Notes: a model not told the origin generated them from the sequence alone. Shown: positions 1 through 9,333, numbered from the stretch's first letter. The stretch: DNA of 64,000 bases from JAJPHW01 sp963771505 (GCA_963771505.1 CAVYTO010000001.1:1-64000), one strand, 5' to 3'. Translations and numbers: made by a program.

Positions 1-24
1 GTATTTCTCGAGATCGAGCTTCAT
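1..24 (-). CDS. 5' end of an unidentified gene running off the left edge
   Basis: An ATG on the minus strand at 24-22 opens a frame (MKLDLEKY) that continues past the window edge. Only eight residues are visible, so no function can be given. No clear ribosome binding site precedes it. It would lie downstream of, and in the same direction as, the tRNA-Pro gene. It could be chance. Confidence 0.25.
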
Positions 25-160
25 AATTGCCGTTTATTATAGCCAACTGGTGAAATCAGGCGTTTACGCTCACAAACAGGCTGATCGTCCGTTTGGCAGC
101 CGCGTGGAAATCCCGACAACGGGATCAACGCCTGCCATTCATTGACGGGCTTAGAAATAT

Positions 161-237
<77 letters not shown>

Positions 238-302
238 ACAGTAGCGCTGCGCGAAAATGGTGGGATCGCGCGGCTGTGCGCGACAACCCGCGCGACTCCG
301 AA

Positions 303-311
303 ATTATAGCA
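303..311 (-). promoter_or_regulatory. Extended -10 promoter for tRNA-Pro
   Basis: On the minus strand the sequence TGCTATAAT is a perfect extended -10 element. It lies about 65 bp upstream of the tRNA-Pro 5' end. No good -35 is visible, as is usual for extended -10 promoters. The assignment to the tRNA is inferred from position and direction. Confidence 0.5.
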
Positions 312-447
312 TTCAGTAAGCGCCGCCCATCTTTGCAGCTCCGCGGCCATGTGCGTGGCCACATCTCGAATCTCGACCTGCAATTTCCCTTTATTAAATC
401 GTTTTCGTAATCTTGCGTGCGCATCCGCTATAGTTATCGCCAGCGCC

Positions 448-1608
448 ATGATCGCTATCACCGCAGATTCACTGTTGTCGCCGGTCGATCGGATCGCCGA
501 CCCGGTTGTGCTAGTTGAAGACCTCACGATTGCAGCGGTCTTTGCGAAAAAATCCCGCGAAATTCCGCCCAGAGCGCGCATCGTCAATTTTCCCAAAGGC
601 ATTCTCGCGCCCGGCTTTCTCGATATGCACATCCACGGCGGAGCGGGCCATGACGTCATGCGCGCGGACAAATCCGGCTTCGCGCAACTTGAAGCATCGT
701 TAGCCTCCCACGGTGTCTGCGGATACTTTCCGACTACAGTCACCGCGTCTTTGGATGTGACGCTCGCCGCCCTCGCACGCATGGCCGACGCGGTTGAAGG
801 GGCATCCCACAGAGATGCGTCCAAGACACCGCGCGCGGTACCGCTGGGCATTCATCTTGAAGGCCCGTTCATCAGCCACGTGCGCCGCGGCGTCCATCCC
901 ACGGCGCAATTGCTCTCGCCATCGCTCGAAATGTTCGACCGTTTCTGGCAGGCAGCGCGCGGCCAGATTCGGGTGATGACGATCGCTCCCGAACTTGACG
1001 AAGCGATGGAAGTGATCGCGGAGGCAACGCATCGAGGAGTATGCGTGAGCCTCGGACATTCCGATGCCGACATCGGCACGACCCATCGAGCAATCGCCGC
1101 CGGAGCGCGCCACGCGACGCATACCTTCAACGCGATGCGCCCGCTGAACCACCGCGATCCGGGAATTCTCGGCGAAGTGCTCACCAACGATGCAATCTCG
1201 GCCGACATCATCGTCGACGGAGTCCATCTTGACCCAGCAATCGTCCGCCTCTTCCTTCGAGCGAAAGGGCTGGAGCGATCAATCCTGATTACGGACGCCA
1301 TCGCCGCCACTGACATGGCCGACGGAACTTACATGCTGGGCGAACTTGAGGTCGAGGTGAAAGACGGCAAGTGTACGCATGGCGGCAATATCGCCGGAAG
1401 CGTGCTCACCATGGACCACGCCATCTGCAACGTGATGCAAACTGCCGGACTCGATCTGCAAAGCGCCGTCCAACTCGCTTCCGCTAATCCCGCGCGCGTA
1501 TTAGGGCTCGGTTCGCGCGGCCGCCTTGTAGCCGGCGCAGTGGCAGACTTTGTGGTCTTGAATTCCGTTGGCGAGGTACAGCAAACCATTATGGGCGGAC
1601 AGTTGTGA
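448..1608 (+). CDS. nagA: N-acetylglucosamine-6-phosphate deacetylase
   Basis: NagA removes the acetyl group from GlcNAc-6-phosphate to give glucosamine-6-phosphate in cytosolic amino-sugar catabolism. The protein is 386 aa from the chosen ATG, close to the usual length of about 380. It shows the amidohydrolase metal motif DMHIHGG, then HLEGPF, the GHSDA and HTFNAM motifs, and ILITDAI with the catalytic-type Asp. The frame stays open upstream to 349, but residues before MIAITAD lack family character, so 448 is preferred. The SIS-domain gene follows 28 bp downstream, making a two-gene route from GlcNAc-6-P towards fructose-6-P. Family assignment is firm; the exact start is less certain. Confidence 0.93.
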   Translation: MIAITADSLLSPVDRIADPVVLVEDLTIAAVFAKKSREIPPRARIVNFPKGILAPGFLDMHIHGGAGHDVMRADKSGFAQLEASLASHGVCGYFPTTVTASLDVTLAALARMADAVEGASHRDASKTPRAVPLGIHLEGPFISHVRRGVHPTAQLLSPSLEMFDRFWQAARGQIRVMTIAPELDEAMEVIAEATHRGVCVSLGHSDADIGTTHRAIAAGARHATHTFNAMRPLNHRDPGILGEVLTNDAISADIIVDGVHLDPAIVRLFLRAKGLERSILITDAIAATDMADGTYMLGELEVEVKDGKCTHGGNIAGSVLTMDHAICNVMQTAGLDLQSAVQLASANPARVLGLGSRGRLVAGAVADFVVLNSVGEVQQTIMGGQL

Positions 1609-1636
1609 TATCTCAATTCACATCCAGGAGTAACTA

Positions 1637-2767
1637 ATGCCCGACAAAGGCGGATTTCCCCACTACATGCTGAAGGAAATCTTTGAGCAGCCCCGTAGCC
1701 TGCGAGACACCATCGCACCCCGCGTCGTGCTGGAGGAGTCGGCCGTACACCTTGAAGATGAGATCCGCATCGGCGTGGACGAATTGCGCTCGCTACGCCG
1801 GATCAACATCGTCGCTTCGGGAACAAGCCGCCACGCTGGAATGGCCGGCCAGTACATGATCCAGGAACTGCTGAACATTCCAGTCGACGTCGATTATGCC
1901 AGCGAATTCGAGTACCGCAATCCGCTCATCGGCCCCGGCGAATTGACCATCGTGATCACGCAATCGGGAGAGACCGCCGACACAACTGCCGCCCAGCGGG
2001 AAGCGAAAGCCAAAGGCTCGCGGACGATTGCCATCTCGAATGTGATCGACTCAACCATCGCTCGCGAAGCGGATGGCGTGCTCTACACGCACTCCGGACC
2101 AGAAGTCAGCATCGCGTCGACGAAAGCGTTCACCGCGCAAATGGCCGTATTGTACTTATTCGCGTTGTATCTGGGGCAGGTCCGCGGCAAATTCAGCAAG
2201 CAACTTCGTCAGGCGCTCATTCGCGAACTGACCGCGCTACCCGACAAAGCCGAGGTCGCGTTGAAGCAGGCGGCTGCATGCGAAGCTCTCGCGCAAACTT
2301 ACTTGAAGTTTGAGGATTTTCTTTTCGTAGGCCGGGCTATCCACTATCCAATTGCCATGGACGGCGCGCTCAAATTGAAAGAAGTTTCCTACATCCACGC
2401 CGAAGGTTACCCAACCGGCGAAACCAAACATGGGCCGATCGCCATGGTCGATGAGCATCTTCCGGTGGTTGCCATCGCCACCTGCGACAAGAGCGACGCG
2501 GGTTCAATGCTGCGTTACGAAAAGAGCCTAGCCAATATCGCGGGATTCAAGCGCCAAGCGGGCCAGGTCATCGTCATCGCTACCGAGGGCGACGAGAAGG
2601 TAGCTCAACTGTCCGACCACGTCATCTACGTGCCCGCCGCTCCGGAACTGCTCTCGCCTATTCTCGAGATCATTCCGCTACAGCTTTTTGCCTACTACAT
2701 GACGGTGAAAAAAGGGCTGGATGTCGATCGCCCGAGGAATCTGGTGAAGTCGGTGTCGGTGGAATAA
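1637..2767 (+). CDS. SIS-domain glucosamine-6-phosphate deaminase (NagB-II type), GlmS-like without glutaminase domain
   Basis: The 376-aa protein begins exactly where the isomerase half of GlmS begins (PHYMLKEIFEQP) and holds two SIS domains. The sugar-binding ITQSGETADT and the C-terminal SVSVE end typical of GlmS are present. The N-terminal class II glutaminase domain, with its catalytic Cys, is absent. In known relatives, such stand-alone isomerase halves act as deaminating glucosamine-6-P isomerases (NagB-II). The adjacent nagA supports the catabolic direction. A strong Shine-Dalgarno (AGGAGT) precedes the ATG. The alternative is an ammonia-dependent GlmS variant or another sugar isomerase; sequence alone does not decide. 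Confidence 0.85.
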   Translation: MPDKGGFPHYMLKEIFEQPRSLRDTIAPRVVLEESAVHLEDEIRIGVDELRSLRRINIVASGTSRHAGMAGQYMIQELLNIPVDVDYASEFEYRNPLIGPGELTIVITQSGETADTTAAQREAKAKGSRTIAISNVIDSTIAREADGVLYTHSGPEVSIASTKAFTAQMAVLYLFALYLGQVRGKFSKQLRQALIRELTALPDKAEVALKQAAACEALAQTYLKFEDFLFVGRAIHYPIAMDGALKLKEVSYIHAEGYPTGETKHGPIAMVDEHLPVVAIATCDKSDAGSMLRYEKSLANIAGFKRQAGQVIVIATEGDEKVAQLSDHVIYVPAAPELLSPILEIIPLQLFAYYMTVKKGLDVDRPRNLVKSVSVE

Positions 2768-2770
2768 ATT

Positions 2771-3163
2771 CTAATTGGGCTTGCGCGTCTTGCCCTCTGC
2801 CAGATATTGCAGCAGGGCCAGGTCGGCCGCAGAGCGTAGTCTCTCAGACTCGGCAATTTGAGGACTCAGTACCACGCCATCGGTACCTTTCGCGCAGAGA
2901 CTTTGTCGAACTCCATCGCCAGATTCCGATTCGTTCATCATCACTTGCATGTAGAAAAACAGAAAGTGGCGCATCTGGTCGAGCGCGGACCGCAGAGTGT
3001 TGAGGGATTCCATCTCCGGCAGCCCGCTCAAGGTCTCCATCAGTTCCGGATCGCCCGGGGCTGCCATGGCTGCGCAGTTGAGTTCACGCTGGATTGCGCG
3101 AAGGTCCTCCGTCACGCGGAGAATGCGGTTGTGAACGTCGTCCAAACAGTTCTCGTTGACCAT
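2771..3163 (-). CDS. Hypothetical protein, helical, 130 aa
   Basis: I do not recognise this protein. It is 130 aa, rich in Leu, Glu and Met, with no signal peptide or membrane segment. The predicted character is a bundle of amphipathic helices (DDVHNRILRVTEDLRAI, then a LRSALDQMRHFLFFYMQVM stretch). It converges with the SIS-domain gene, leaving only three bases between the stop codons. Codon use resembles its neighbours, so it is probably real. Confidence 0.6.
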   Translation of the reverse strand: MVNENCLDDVHNRILRVTEDLRAIQRELNCAAMAAPGDPELMETLSGLPEMESLNTLRSALDQMRHFLFFYMQVMMNESESGDGVRQSLCAKGTDGVVLSPQIAESERLRSAADLALLQYLAEGKTRKPN

Positions 3164-3417
3164 TGTTTTTGAGCTCGCTTTAAGCGCAACCTCACCATCT
3201 CACCGTACGGGCTCCTCTGACAGATACCCCATGTGCATGCGCTTTGGTAAGCCTGAGAATGGGGGAGGATTACTTAAGATTCGCGGCGGTGCAGCGTTCA
3301 AGATTGCGCTGTTCTCAAGACTAGAGACGATGGAACATCGCCGAACGCTAACAGTCAAATGCCACGCCACGCGCGGTTTTGCGGGCGTAATCTCTTCACA
3401 ATCGTGGAGTTTTCACG

Positions 3418-4539
3418 TCAACTACCGGCAGCGGCCGTTTCAGCGGCCAAGAGTGTCTTCTTACGCCGCACGCCCCAACGGTAACCACTGATCTCCCCGC
3501 TTTCACGGATTACCCGATGACACGGAATCGCGACTGCGACCGGGTTCGCGGCGCAGGCGCGCGCAACCGCTCGCGCTGCTTTTGGACGGCCGATCGATCG
3601 CGCCACTTCGACATAAGATTCTGTCGAACCTGAAGGAATGGATTGCAAATGCGTCCAGACCAACCGCTGGAACGCTGTTGCCTGAATGTCGAGCGGTAAC
3701 GATTTACGCGCTTTGTGACCTTGCATCTGTCGTAGCAGTTCGTTTTTCGCGCCATCGAGCGAAGCATCTACTCGGCGTCGATGGGCAAAGGGAAACTCGC
3801 GTTTCAGCCCATTCTCAAGTTCTTCATCGGAATTCGCGAATTGAATTGTGCAAATCCCTTTGGTGGTTGAGGCAATCAACATCCGCCCCAGAGGCGAGTC
3901 TGTCATCGTGTATCGAATCGAAGCCGCTATGGCGCCCCGCCGGTATTTGTCCGGGGTCATGCCCAGTTGCGAGGCCGTCCGCTCATAAAGCCGGCTGCTC
4001 GAACTATAGCCAGCGTCGTACATCGCGCGGGTCACTGAATGACCGGCTTGCAGATTGTGTTTGAGTTGCTTCATGCGGCAGGAGTCAGCGTAGGCATGGG
4101 GCGACACGCCGACGGCGGCTTTAAACATCCGCTGTAAATGGAATGGGCTTTGGCAAAATTCTTTCCCCAGTCGCGCCAGTGTTACATTTTCATCGAGATG
4201 GCTTTCGATGTAGCGACAGACGGCGCGTACCACTTCGACCTGAGTGTTTCCGCCGAGGGCTTTTGGACGGCACCTCAGGCACGCACGGTATCCTGCGTGT
4301 TCAGCATCTGCAGGCGCGCTGAAAAATTGCACGTTTTCGCGCCTCGGACGCCGCGATGGGCATGACGGACGGCAATAAATTCCCGTCGTCGAAACCGCGA
4401 AAACGAAGGAACCGTCGCGTTGGGCGTCGCGGGCAAGTACAGCCTGCCAGTGCGCGTCGTCGGTTTTTTCAGGATTATTAGAAAACGCTCTAGCCATCAT
4501 CTCGTTCGAAGCTGCAATTACCATCGTATCGGTGTTCAT
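3418..4539 (-). CDS. ada: Bifunctional DNA repair methyltransferase and regulator Ada
   Basis: Ada transfers methyl groups from alkylated DNA to its own cysteines and, once methylated on the N-domain, activates the adaptive response. Three parts are visible in 373 aa. An N-terminal zinc domain carries Cys56, Cys60, Cys87 and Cys90, with YCRPSCPSR around the phosphotriester acceptor. An AraC-type helix-turn-helix follows at about 100-195. The C-terminal O6-alkylguanine transferase has the active-site PCHR with Cys340. Layout and length match E. coli Ada. Its 5' end overlaps that of the divergent CBM9-like gene by one or two codons, so each promoter would have to lie within the other gene, or one true start is further in. 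Confidence 0.93.
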   Translation of the reverse strand: MNTDTMVIAASNEMMARAFSNNPEKTDDAHWQAVLARDAQRDGSFVFAVSTTGIYCRPSCPSRRPRRENVQFFSAPADAEHAGYRACLRCRPKALGGNTQVEVVRAVCRYIESHLDENVTLARLGKEFCQSPFHLQRMFKAAVGVSPHAYADSCRMKQLKHNLQAGHSVTRAMYDAGYSSSSRLYERTASQLGMTPDKYRRGAIAASIRYTMTDSPLGRMLIASTTKGICTIQFANSDEELENGLKREFPFAHRRRVDASLDGAKNELLRQMQGHKARKSLPLDIQATAFQRLVWTHLQSIPSGSTESYVEVARSIGRPKAARAVARACAANPVAVAIPCHRVIRESGEISGYRWGVRRKKTLLAAETAAAGS

Positions 4540-5314
4540 GATTAGAGAGATTAAAACTCGCCACGCTAGCGATCTATCCAGTTCTTGCGGTCAAAGTAAG
4601 AATCTGATTCCCGCTGCGTTACACTCGATTCTTCTAGTCGCACTCTTAGGCTCAACCGCTTTGCAAACCAAATTCGCATCGGCTGAACAGAACGAAATAG
4701 TCGCACTACACCTGAGCCGCGCTCTCAAGCTGGGTGCCGCCCACCCAAATGCCGCCTGGAAATCCGTGCCCGCTGTATCATTTTCCGCAGATTGGCAAGG
4801 CAAAAATCTCAACCCTGCCACAGAAACTTCGGTGCAGGTGGCGTGGTTTCAGCAGACACTTTATCTTCGATTTGTATGCAGATACCGAGCCCTGTATGTT
4901 TTTGCTGACTCCGAACCGAACGGACGACGCGATCAGCTTTGGGACCGCGACGTCGCTGAAGTTTTCCTTCAACCCGACCCTACACGCGAACACTATTACA
5001 AGGAATTCGAGATCGCTCCGAATGGTATGTGGGTGGACCTGGATATTTTTCCTGGAGGCCGGCGCAACTTGCAGAGTGGAATGACGCGGTCAGTCCAGAT
5101 CGATGAGAGTTCGCACACATGGATTGCCGAACTCTCTATCCCAATAAGTTCTTTGACTGATCACTTCGATCCTAAGTCCATTTGGCGAGTTAATTTATTT
5201 CGCGTGGAAGGCGATCGCGAACCTCGGCGATACTCGGCATGGCAGCCGACGTTAACCTCGACACCAAACTTCCATGTCCCCGCAGTGTTCGCAAGGCTTC
5301 GTTTCGCTCAGTAA
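4538..5314 (+). CDS. Secreted CBM9-like carbohydrate-binding domain protein
   Basis: The protein is 258 aa, with a hydrophobic stretch at about 26-45 ending in FASA, consistent with a Sec signal peptide and export. The rest looks like a single CBM9-like beta-sandwich: VQVAWFQQTLYLRFVC, then DRDVAEVFLQP, YYKEFEIAPNG and the C-terminal W-x-VNLFRVE segment, which is the usual order in this domain. Such domains bind sugars or sugar-like ligands outside the cell; the ligand is unknown. The start is uncertain: ATG 4538 or GTG 4532 overlaps the ada start on the other strand, and the N-terminus is long for a signal peptide. Confidence 0.75.
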   Translation: MIREIKTRHASDLSSSCGQSKNLIPAALHSILLVALLGSTALQTKFASAEQNEIVALHLSRALKLGAAHPNAAWKSVPAVSFSADWQGKNLNPATETSVQVAWFQQTLYLRFVCRYRALYVFADSEPNGRRDQLWDRDVAEVFLQPDPTREHYYKEFEIAPNGMWVDLDIFPGGRRNLQSGMTRSVQIDESSHTWIAELSIPISSLTDHFDPKSIWRVNLFRVEGDREPRRYSAWQPTLTSTPNFHVPAVFARLRFAQ

Positions 5315-5392
5315 AATAACCCGCCAGCCGCCCGATTTCATACTCCAACCGCGCTGATTAGCGGTAAAATAAGGAAGTCTGCGGAGGTTCTA

Positions 5393-5599
5393 ATGTTTGA
5401 AGGTCTCTTTCAACCGATGCACTTGCTGATCATCTTTGCTATCGCCCTGCTCATTTTTGGTCCCAAAAAACTGCCAGAACTTGGTAAAGGGATTGGCGAC
5501 GGAATCCGCGCGCTCAAAGAGGGAATGAAAGAACCGCCTGCCGACGCGGCGAAGACTGAAAACAAAGAAGTCATCAGCAACAAGACCCCGAACAGCTAA
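5393..5599 (+). CDS. tatA: Sec-independent protein translocase subunit TatA/TatE
   Basis: A 68-aa protein with one N-terminal membrane helix (LLIIFAIALLIF), the FGPKKLPELG hinge and an amphipathic helix (GIGDGIRALKEGM), followed by a polar tail. This is the standard TatA plan; TatA oligomers form the pore for folded twin-arginine substrates in the inner membrane. The gene stands alone, without tatB or tatC, which is common for tatA in this type of genome. The SD GCGGAGG precedes the ATG. Confidence 0.93.
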   Translation: MFEGLFQPMHLLIIFAIALLIFGPKKLPELGKGIGDGIRALKEGMKEPPADAAKTENKEVISNKTPNS

Positions 5600-5621
5600 A
5601 TCAAGGCATTCAAGAAGTAAA

Positions 5622-5649
5622 AAGAGCGCTCCCGTGAAGGAGCGCTCTT
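5622..5649 (-). terminator. Rho-independent terminator between tatA and the fasciclin gene
   Basis: A perfect 11-bp stem (AAGAGCGCTCC / GGAGCGCTCTT) with a 6-nt loop lies between the convergent stops. On the minus strand it is followed by TTTTT, so it should end the fasciclin transcript. The plus-strand side has a weaker T-run, so it may also serve tatA. Confidence 0.8.
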
Positions 5650-5666
5650 GGCTTTGTTGCGTAAAA

Positions 5667-6221
5667 CTAGTTAGGCATTAGAACTGTATCAACGACGTGA
5701 ATTACGCCATTCGACTGGAACACGTTCGCGATCGTGACGGTCGACGTTCCGCCCTTTTCATCTTTCAGCACAATGTTCTTTCCGTCCATCATCGCGGTCA
5801 AGGTGCTGCCGCTGACGGTTTTCAACGTCGCCTGCCCGTGGCCTTCTTTGATCATTTTCTTCAAATCGGCGGCGCTGACTTTGCCGGACACCACGTGGTA
5901 GGTGAGGATTTTAACCAGCGTGTCCTTGTTTTCCGGTTTCAACAAAGTATCCACCGTGCCCGCAGGCAGCTTGGCGAAGGCTTCGTTGGTTGGTGCGAAC
6001 ACAGTGAACGGGCCAGGTCCCTGCAAGGTGTCAACCAAACCGGCAGCCTTAACCGCCGCCACCAGCGTGGTGTGGTCAGCAGAGTTGACCGCGTTTTCGA
6101 TGATGTTCTTCGTGGGATACATTTCCTGCCCACCGACCATCGGGTTTTTGTCCGCTGCGAGAGCGAAAGATGCCATCAGGGCTACCGCGCCCATAAACAT
6201 GACCAAATTCTTTTTGTTCAT
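5667..6221 (-). CDS. Secreted fasciclin (FAS1) domain protein
   Basis: The 184-aa protein has a signal peptide (MNKKNLVMFMGAVALMASF, cleaved near ALA-AD) and one FAS1 domain. The hallmarks are FTVFAPTNEAFAKLP (H1-type box), YHVVSG, and the final NGVIHVVDTVLMP (H2-type box). FAS1 proteins are extracytoplasmic adhesion or matrix-type proteins; the bacterial role is usually unknown. The start at 6221 is chosen over an upstream in-frame ATG because AGGAGG lies eight bases before it. Confidence 0.92.
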   Translation of the reverse strand: MNKKNLVMFMGAVALMASFALAADKNPMVGGQEMYPTKNIIENAVNSADHTTLVAAVKAAGLVDTLQGPGPFTVFAPTNEAFAKLPAGTVDTLLKPENKDTLVKILTYHVVSGKVSAADLKKMIKEGHGQATLKTVSGSTLTAMMDGKNIVLKDEKGGTSTVTIANVFQSNGVIHVVDTVLMPN

Positions 6222-6404
6222 TGATTTTTCCTCCTGAATTGCGTGCACCTGAAGTACGCGCGTCAACCCGCTTTGGATGGTTCAGGCCCTAATTGACCTC
6301 TGGGGAACAAAGCTGATCGGGATTGCATCCCTGCTCTAACATTGACTTCCGTTGGGGCCAATTGCTAGCATCAGCGAGTCTGGAAAGTACCGCTTAGACC
6401 CTAA

Positions 6405-6824
6405 ATGGAACTGGTTCTCAATCTGATTTGGCTGGCGTTGGCCATCCCGGCTGCCTGCCTCTGGCGTCGGCAGATTCAGGGTCAAGACAAGAATCTGGTT
6501 GGAACGGCTGCCTTCCTGGTTGTAGTCAGCTGTGTTCTGCTGCTGCTGTTCCCGATCATATCGGCATCGGACGATCTTCATGCAATGCGGTCCGAAATCG
6601 AAGAATCTTGCCCAGGCAAGAGGCTCGTAAAGCAGGCGGTTTCACATCGTACACACTTGCCGGAGTTTAGTAACAGCGATCTCCAATTCTTAGGCTCGAT
6701 TGCGGCGTCGAATCCACAAATCGATGTGAGCGGACGAGTGCATGCAACGTTCCTCGGCGACTCATATCCAACACCTTCAGTTTGCCGCAGCGGCCGGTCC
6801 CCGCCCCGTCCGGAACTATCCTAA
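6405..6824 (+). CDS. Small membrane protein upstream of the efflux operon
   Basis: The 139-aa product has two hydrophobic helices, at about 1-20 and 33-54. Between them is a short basic loop (RRQIQGQDKN), and a soluble tail of about 85 residues follows. I do not recognise a named family. Small two-helix proteins in this position often precede metal-efflux RND operons in related genomes, which would fit a modulating role, but this is inference from position. No good SD is visible before the ATG. A 102-bp gap separates it from the czcC-like gene. Confidence 0.55.
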   Translation: MELVLNLIWLALAIPAACLWRRQIQGQDKNLVGTAAFLVVVSCVLLLLFPIISASDDLHAMRSEIEESCPGKRLVKQAVSHRTHLPEFSNSDLQFLGSIAASNPQIDVSGRVHATFLGDSYPTPSVCRSGRSPPRPELS

Positions 6825-6926
6825 TAAGTTAAGCGAGTCCTGTTTTCAGGGCGTTTCATCCAATCCAGATTCCGCCGTCGGCGCAAGGGCTGCGCTGGGC
6901 GATGCCTAAAAGTACACGGAGTTCTA

Positions 6927-8201
6927 GTGCACAACCGTTTTTTAATATCTGTGTTTCTGGCGCTAACGGCGTTTGCCGGTGTGGCTTGGTGCCAACAGCC
7001 GATGGCACTAACGTGGGAACAAGTACGCGAAAAATTCGAGATACGCAATCCGTCACTTCTGGCTGACCGGCTGAGCGTTAGTGAATCCAAAGCGCAGGAG
7101 ATCACGGCGTTCCTGCGCCCGAATCCTGACTTCACGGTATCTACCGATGGAACCCAGATCGCTCCCTATCACGGAGTCTGGCAGCCATTTACCGGCACGC
7201 AATATCAGGGCTCGCTGAGTCAACTCTTTGAGCGGCGGAACAAGCGAAATTTGCGCCACGAAAGCGCCGAAGCAGCCACTTCGATCGCCGAATCAAACCA
7301 CGCCGACCTCGAACGGACTTTGCTATTCGGTCTCCGCAATGCCTTCATTCAGGCGCTCCAGGCAAAGGCTGTTTACGGAGTTGCTAAGGAAAACCTGGGC
7401 TACTACGACTATGTTCTCTCCATCAGCTCGGAACAATTCAAAGCTGGCGCCATTGCGCAAATTGATTTGGATCGTTTGGAGCTACAGAGAGTGCAGTTCG
7501 AGTCAGACCTGCAGACAGCGATTGTGAACGTCCGCACCGCAAAGATTCAACTGCTCACACTGCTGAACGACAGGACGCCGGTGGAAAGCTTCGATGTCAC
7601 CGCGCCGTACGATTTCAATGACAAGCTGCCTTCACGCGATGAAGTTCGGCAGACCGCACTCGAAAGTCGCCCCGACCTCAAAGCCGCGATGCAGTCGATC
7701 AAGAAGGCGGAAACCGACCACAAACTCGCGGTGGCGAACGGTTCTACCGATCCCACCGTGAGCGCCTGGTACACCTACAATCCTTCGTTCAACAATCCTT
7801 TCGCACATCAGACGGTCGGCGCGAGCGTCAATATCCCGCTTCGAATCTTTGACCGCAACCAGGGAGAAAAACTGCGGACACAGCTTGATATTGACCGCAG
7901 CCAGCGTCTCCTGGATGTGACTCAGGCGCAGGTCTTCAGCGATGTCGATTCGGCCTACGCGACCGTTGACGGTGATTTAGCGCTCCTGCGGCCATACAAA
8001 GAGAAATATTTACAACAAGCAGTTCGAGTGCGCGACACCATGACTTTTTCTTATCAGCACGGCGGGGCCGCATTGCTCGACTTCCTCAGCGCCGAAAACG
8101 ACTATCGCGCGGTCGAGTTGAGCTATGTCAACCTTGTCGGTTCTTATTTAACCGCTGCGGGACAGTTAAACCTTGCGGCCGGTCGCGAGGTTATTCCATG
8201 A
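6927..8201 (+). CDS. czcC: Outer membrane efflux protein, TolC/CzcC family
   Basis: The 424-aa protein has a signal peptide (FLISVFLALTAFAGVAWC) and two TolC-type outer-membrane-efflux repeats with long helices, as in CzcC/CusC. It would form the outer-membrane channel of a tripartite exporter. It starts with GTG. Its last codons overlap the adaptor gene by four bases (ATGA), so the two are translationally coupled. Substrate is inferred from the heavy-metal signature of the pump gene downstream. Confidence 0.9.
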   Translation: MHNRFLISVFLALTAFAGVAWCQQPMALTWEQVREKFEIRNPSLLADRLSVSESKAQEITAFLRPNPDFTVSTDGTQIAPYHGVWQPFTGTQYQGSLSQLFERRNKRNLRHESAEAATSIAESNHADLERTLLFGLRNAFIQALQAKAVYGVAKENLGYYDYVLSISSEQFKAGAIAQIDLDRLELQRVQFESDLQTAIVNVRTAKIQLLTLLNDRTPVESFDVTAPYDFNDKLPSRDEVRQTALESRPDLKAAMQSIKKAETDHKLAVANGSTDPTVSAWYTYNPSFNNPFAHQTVGASVNIPLRIFDRNQGEKLRTQLDIDRSQRLLDVTQAQVFSDVDSAYATVDGDLALLRPYKEKYLQQAVRVRDTMTFSYQHGGAALLDFLSAENDYRAVELSYVNLVGSYLTAAGQLNLAAGREVIP

Positions 8202-9331
8202 AGCGCCATCGTCTCGAAAAAAACTTAGGCCGAGCTGCTCTCTCAATTCTGTTGATGTTAACTGCATCCTGCTCCCGCGAGGCTGCGCCTGCTCCCACGA
8301 AGAACGAAGCTACGCGCGAGCCCGGAGTGTTCGATGTGGATCACATTGAACGTTTCAAGTTGACGAAAGTAGAAACCAGGTCGCTGCCGACCGAACTGAG
8401 CACGAACGGCAGCGTCTTTCCTGACATCACGCGCACAGTGCACGTCACGTCGTTGGGCTCCGGCAGGGTCGTCGAAATCAAAGCACGCTTGGGCGACGCC
8501 GTGAAGAAAGGGCAAATTCTTCTCGTTATATCGAGTTCCGATCTGGCTCAAGCAACTTCCGACTACCGCAAAGCCATCGCCGACGAGATTCTTTCCCGCA
8601 AAGCGCTCGAGCGCTCGCAACTTCTCCTGCAACATGGCGCGATGGCCGAGAAGGATTTTCAAGTCGCCCAGGATACCGAAGACAAAGCCAAGGTCGACGT
8701 CGAGACATCTGCCGAGAAAGTAAAAGCCTTGGGAGGAGACATATCCCACCCGAGCCAGTTGATCGAACTTCGAGCGCCCGTTTCAGGCACCATCGTCGAG
8801 CAAAATGTCGCGGGATTCGAAGGCATTAAAAGCATCGACAACACTCCAAATCTTTTTACCATCGCTGACCTCTCGCAGGTCTGGGTCGTTTGCGATGTCT
8901 TTGAAAACGATCTAGGCGAGGTTGCGTTGGGGGATGCAGCGGACGTTAAGCTGAACGCATTCCCCGATCGAACATTTCACGGCAGGATTTCGGACATTTC
9001 ACGCTTGCTGGATCCGTCAACACGATCGGCAAAAGTGCGTGTAGTGCTAAACAACACCGACGGTTCTTTCCGTCCCGGCATGTATGCAGTCGCACTCTTT
9101 CGGTCCAAGAAGAAGCAAGAACAAACCGTGCTGCCAGCTACAGCGATCATGCGCCTTCAGGATAAAGACTGGGTTTTCCGGCAGGAAGGCACCTCACGTT
9201 TTCGCAAGCTGGAAGTGCAAACCGCCGGAGCCACGAATGACGGAATGCAACAGGTCCGCGAGGGCGTGAACCCTGGAGACACGGTCGCAGCAAACGCGTT
9301 GGAATTTTCCAGCGCAGTGGCTGGGAACTAG
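8198..9331 (+). CDS. czcB: RND efflux periplasmic adaptor, CzcB/CusB family lipoprotein
   Basis: The 377-aa membrane-fusion protein has a lipoprotein signal (LMLTASC, acylated Cys), a barrel-sandwich hybrid split by a coiled-coil hairpin (about residues 100-180), and the beta-barrel region with VWVVCDVFENDL typical of CzcB/CusB. It links the inner-membrane pump to the outer channel. No extra metal-binding N- or C-terminal domain is visible. It overlaps czcC by four bases and is separated from czcA by two. Confidence 0.9.
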   Translation: MKRHRLEKNLGRAALSILLMLTASCSREAAPAPTKNEATREPGVFDVDHIERFKLTKVETRSLPTELSTNGSVFPDITRTVHVTSLGSGRVVEIKARLGDAVKKGQILLVISSSDLAQATSDYRKAIADEILSRKALERSQLLLQHGAMAEKDFQVAQDTEDKAKVDVETSAEKVKALGGDISHPSQLIELRAPVSGTIVEQNVAGFEGIKSIDNTPNLFTIADLSQVWVVCDVFENDLGEVALGDAADVKLNAFPDRTFHGRISDISRLLDPSTRSAKVRVVLNNTDGSFRPGMYAVALFRSKKKQEQTVLPATAIMRLQDKDWVFRQEGTSRFRKLEVQTAGATNDGMQQVREGVNPGDTVAANALEFSSAVAGN

Positions 9332-9333
9332 CC

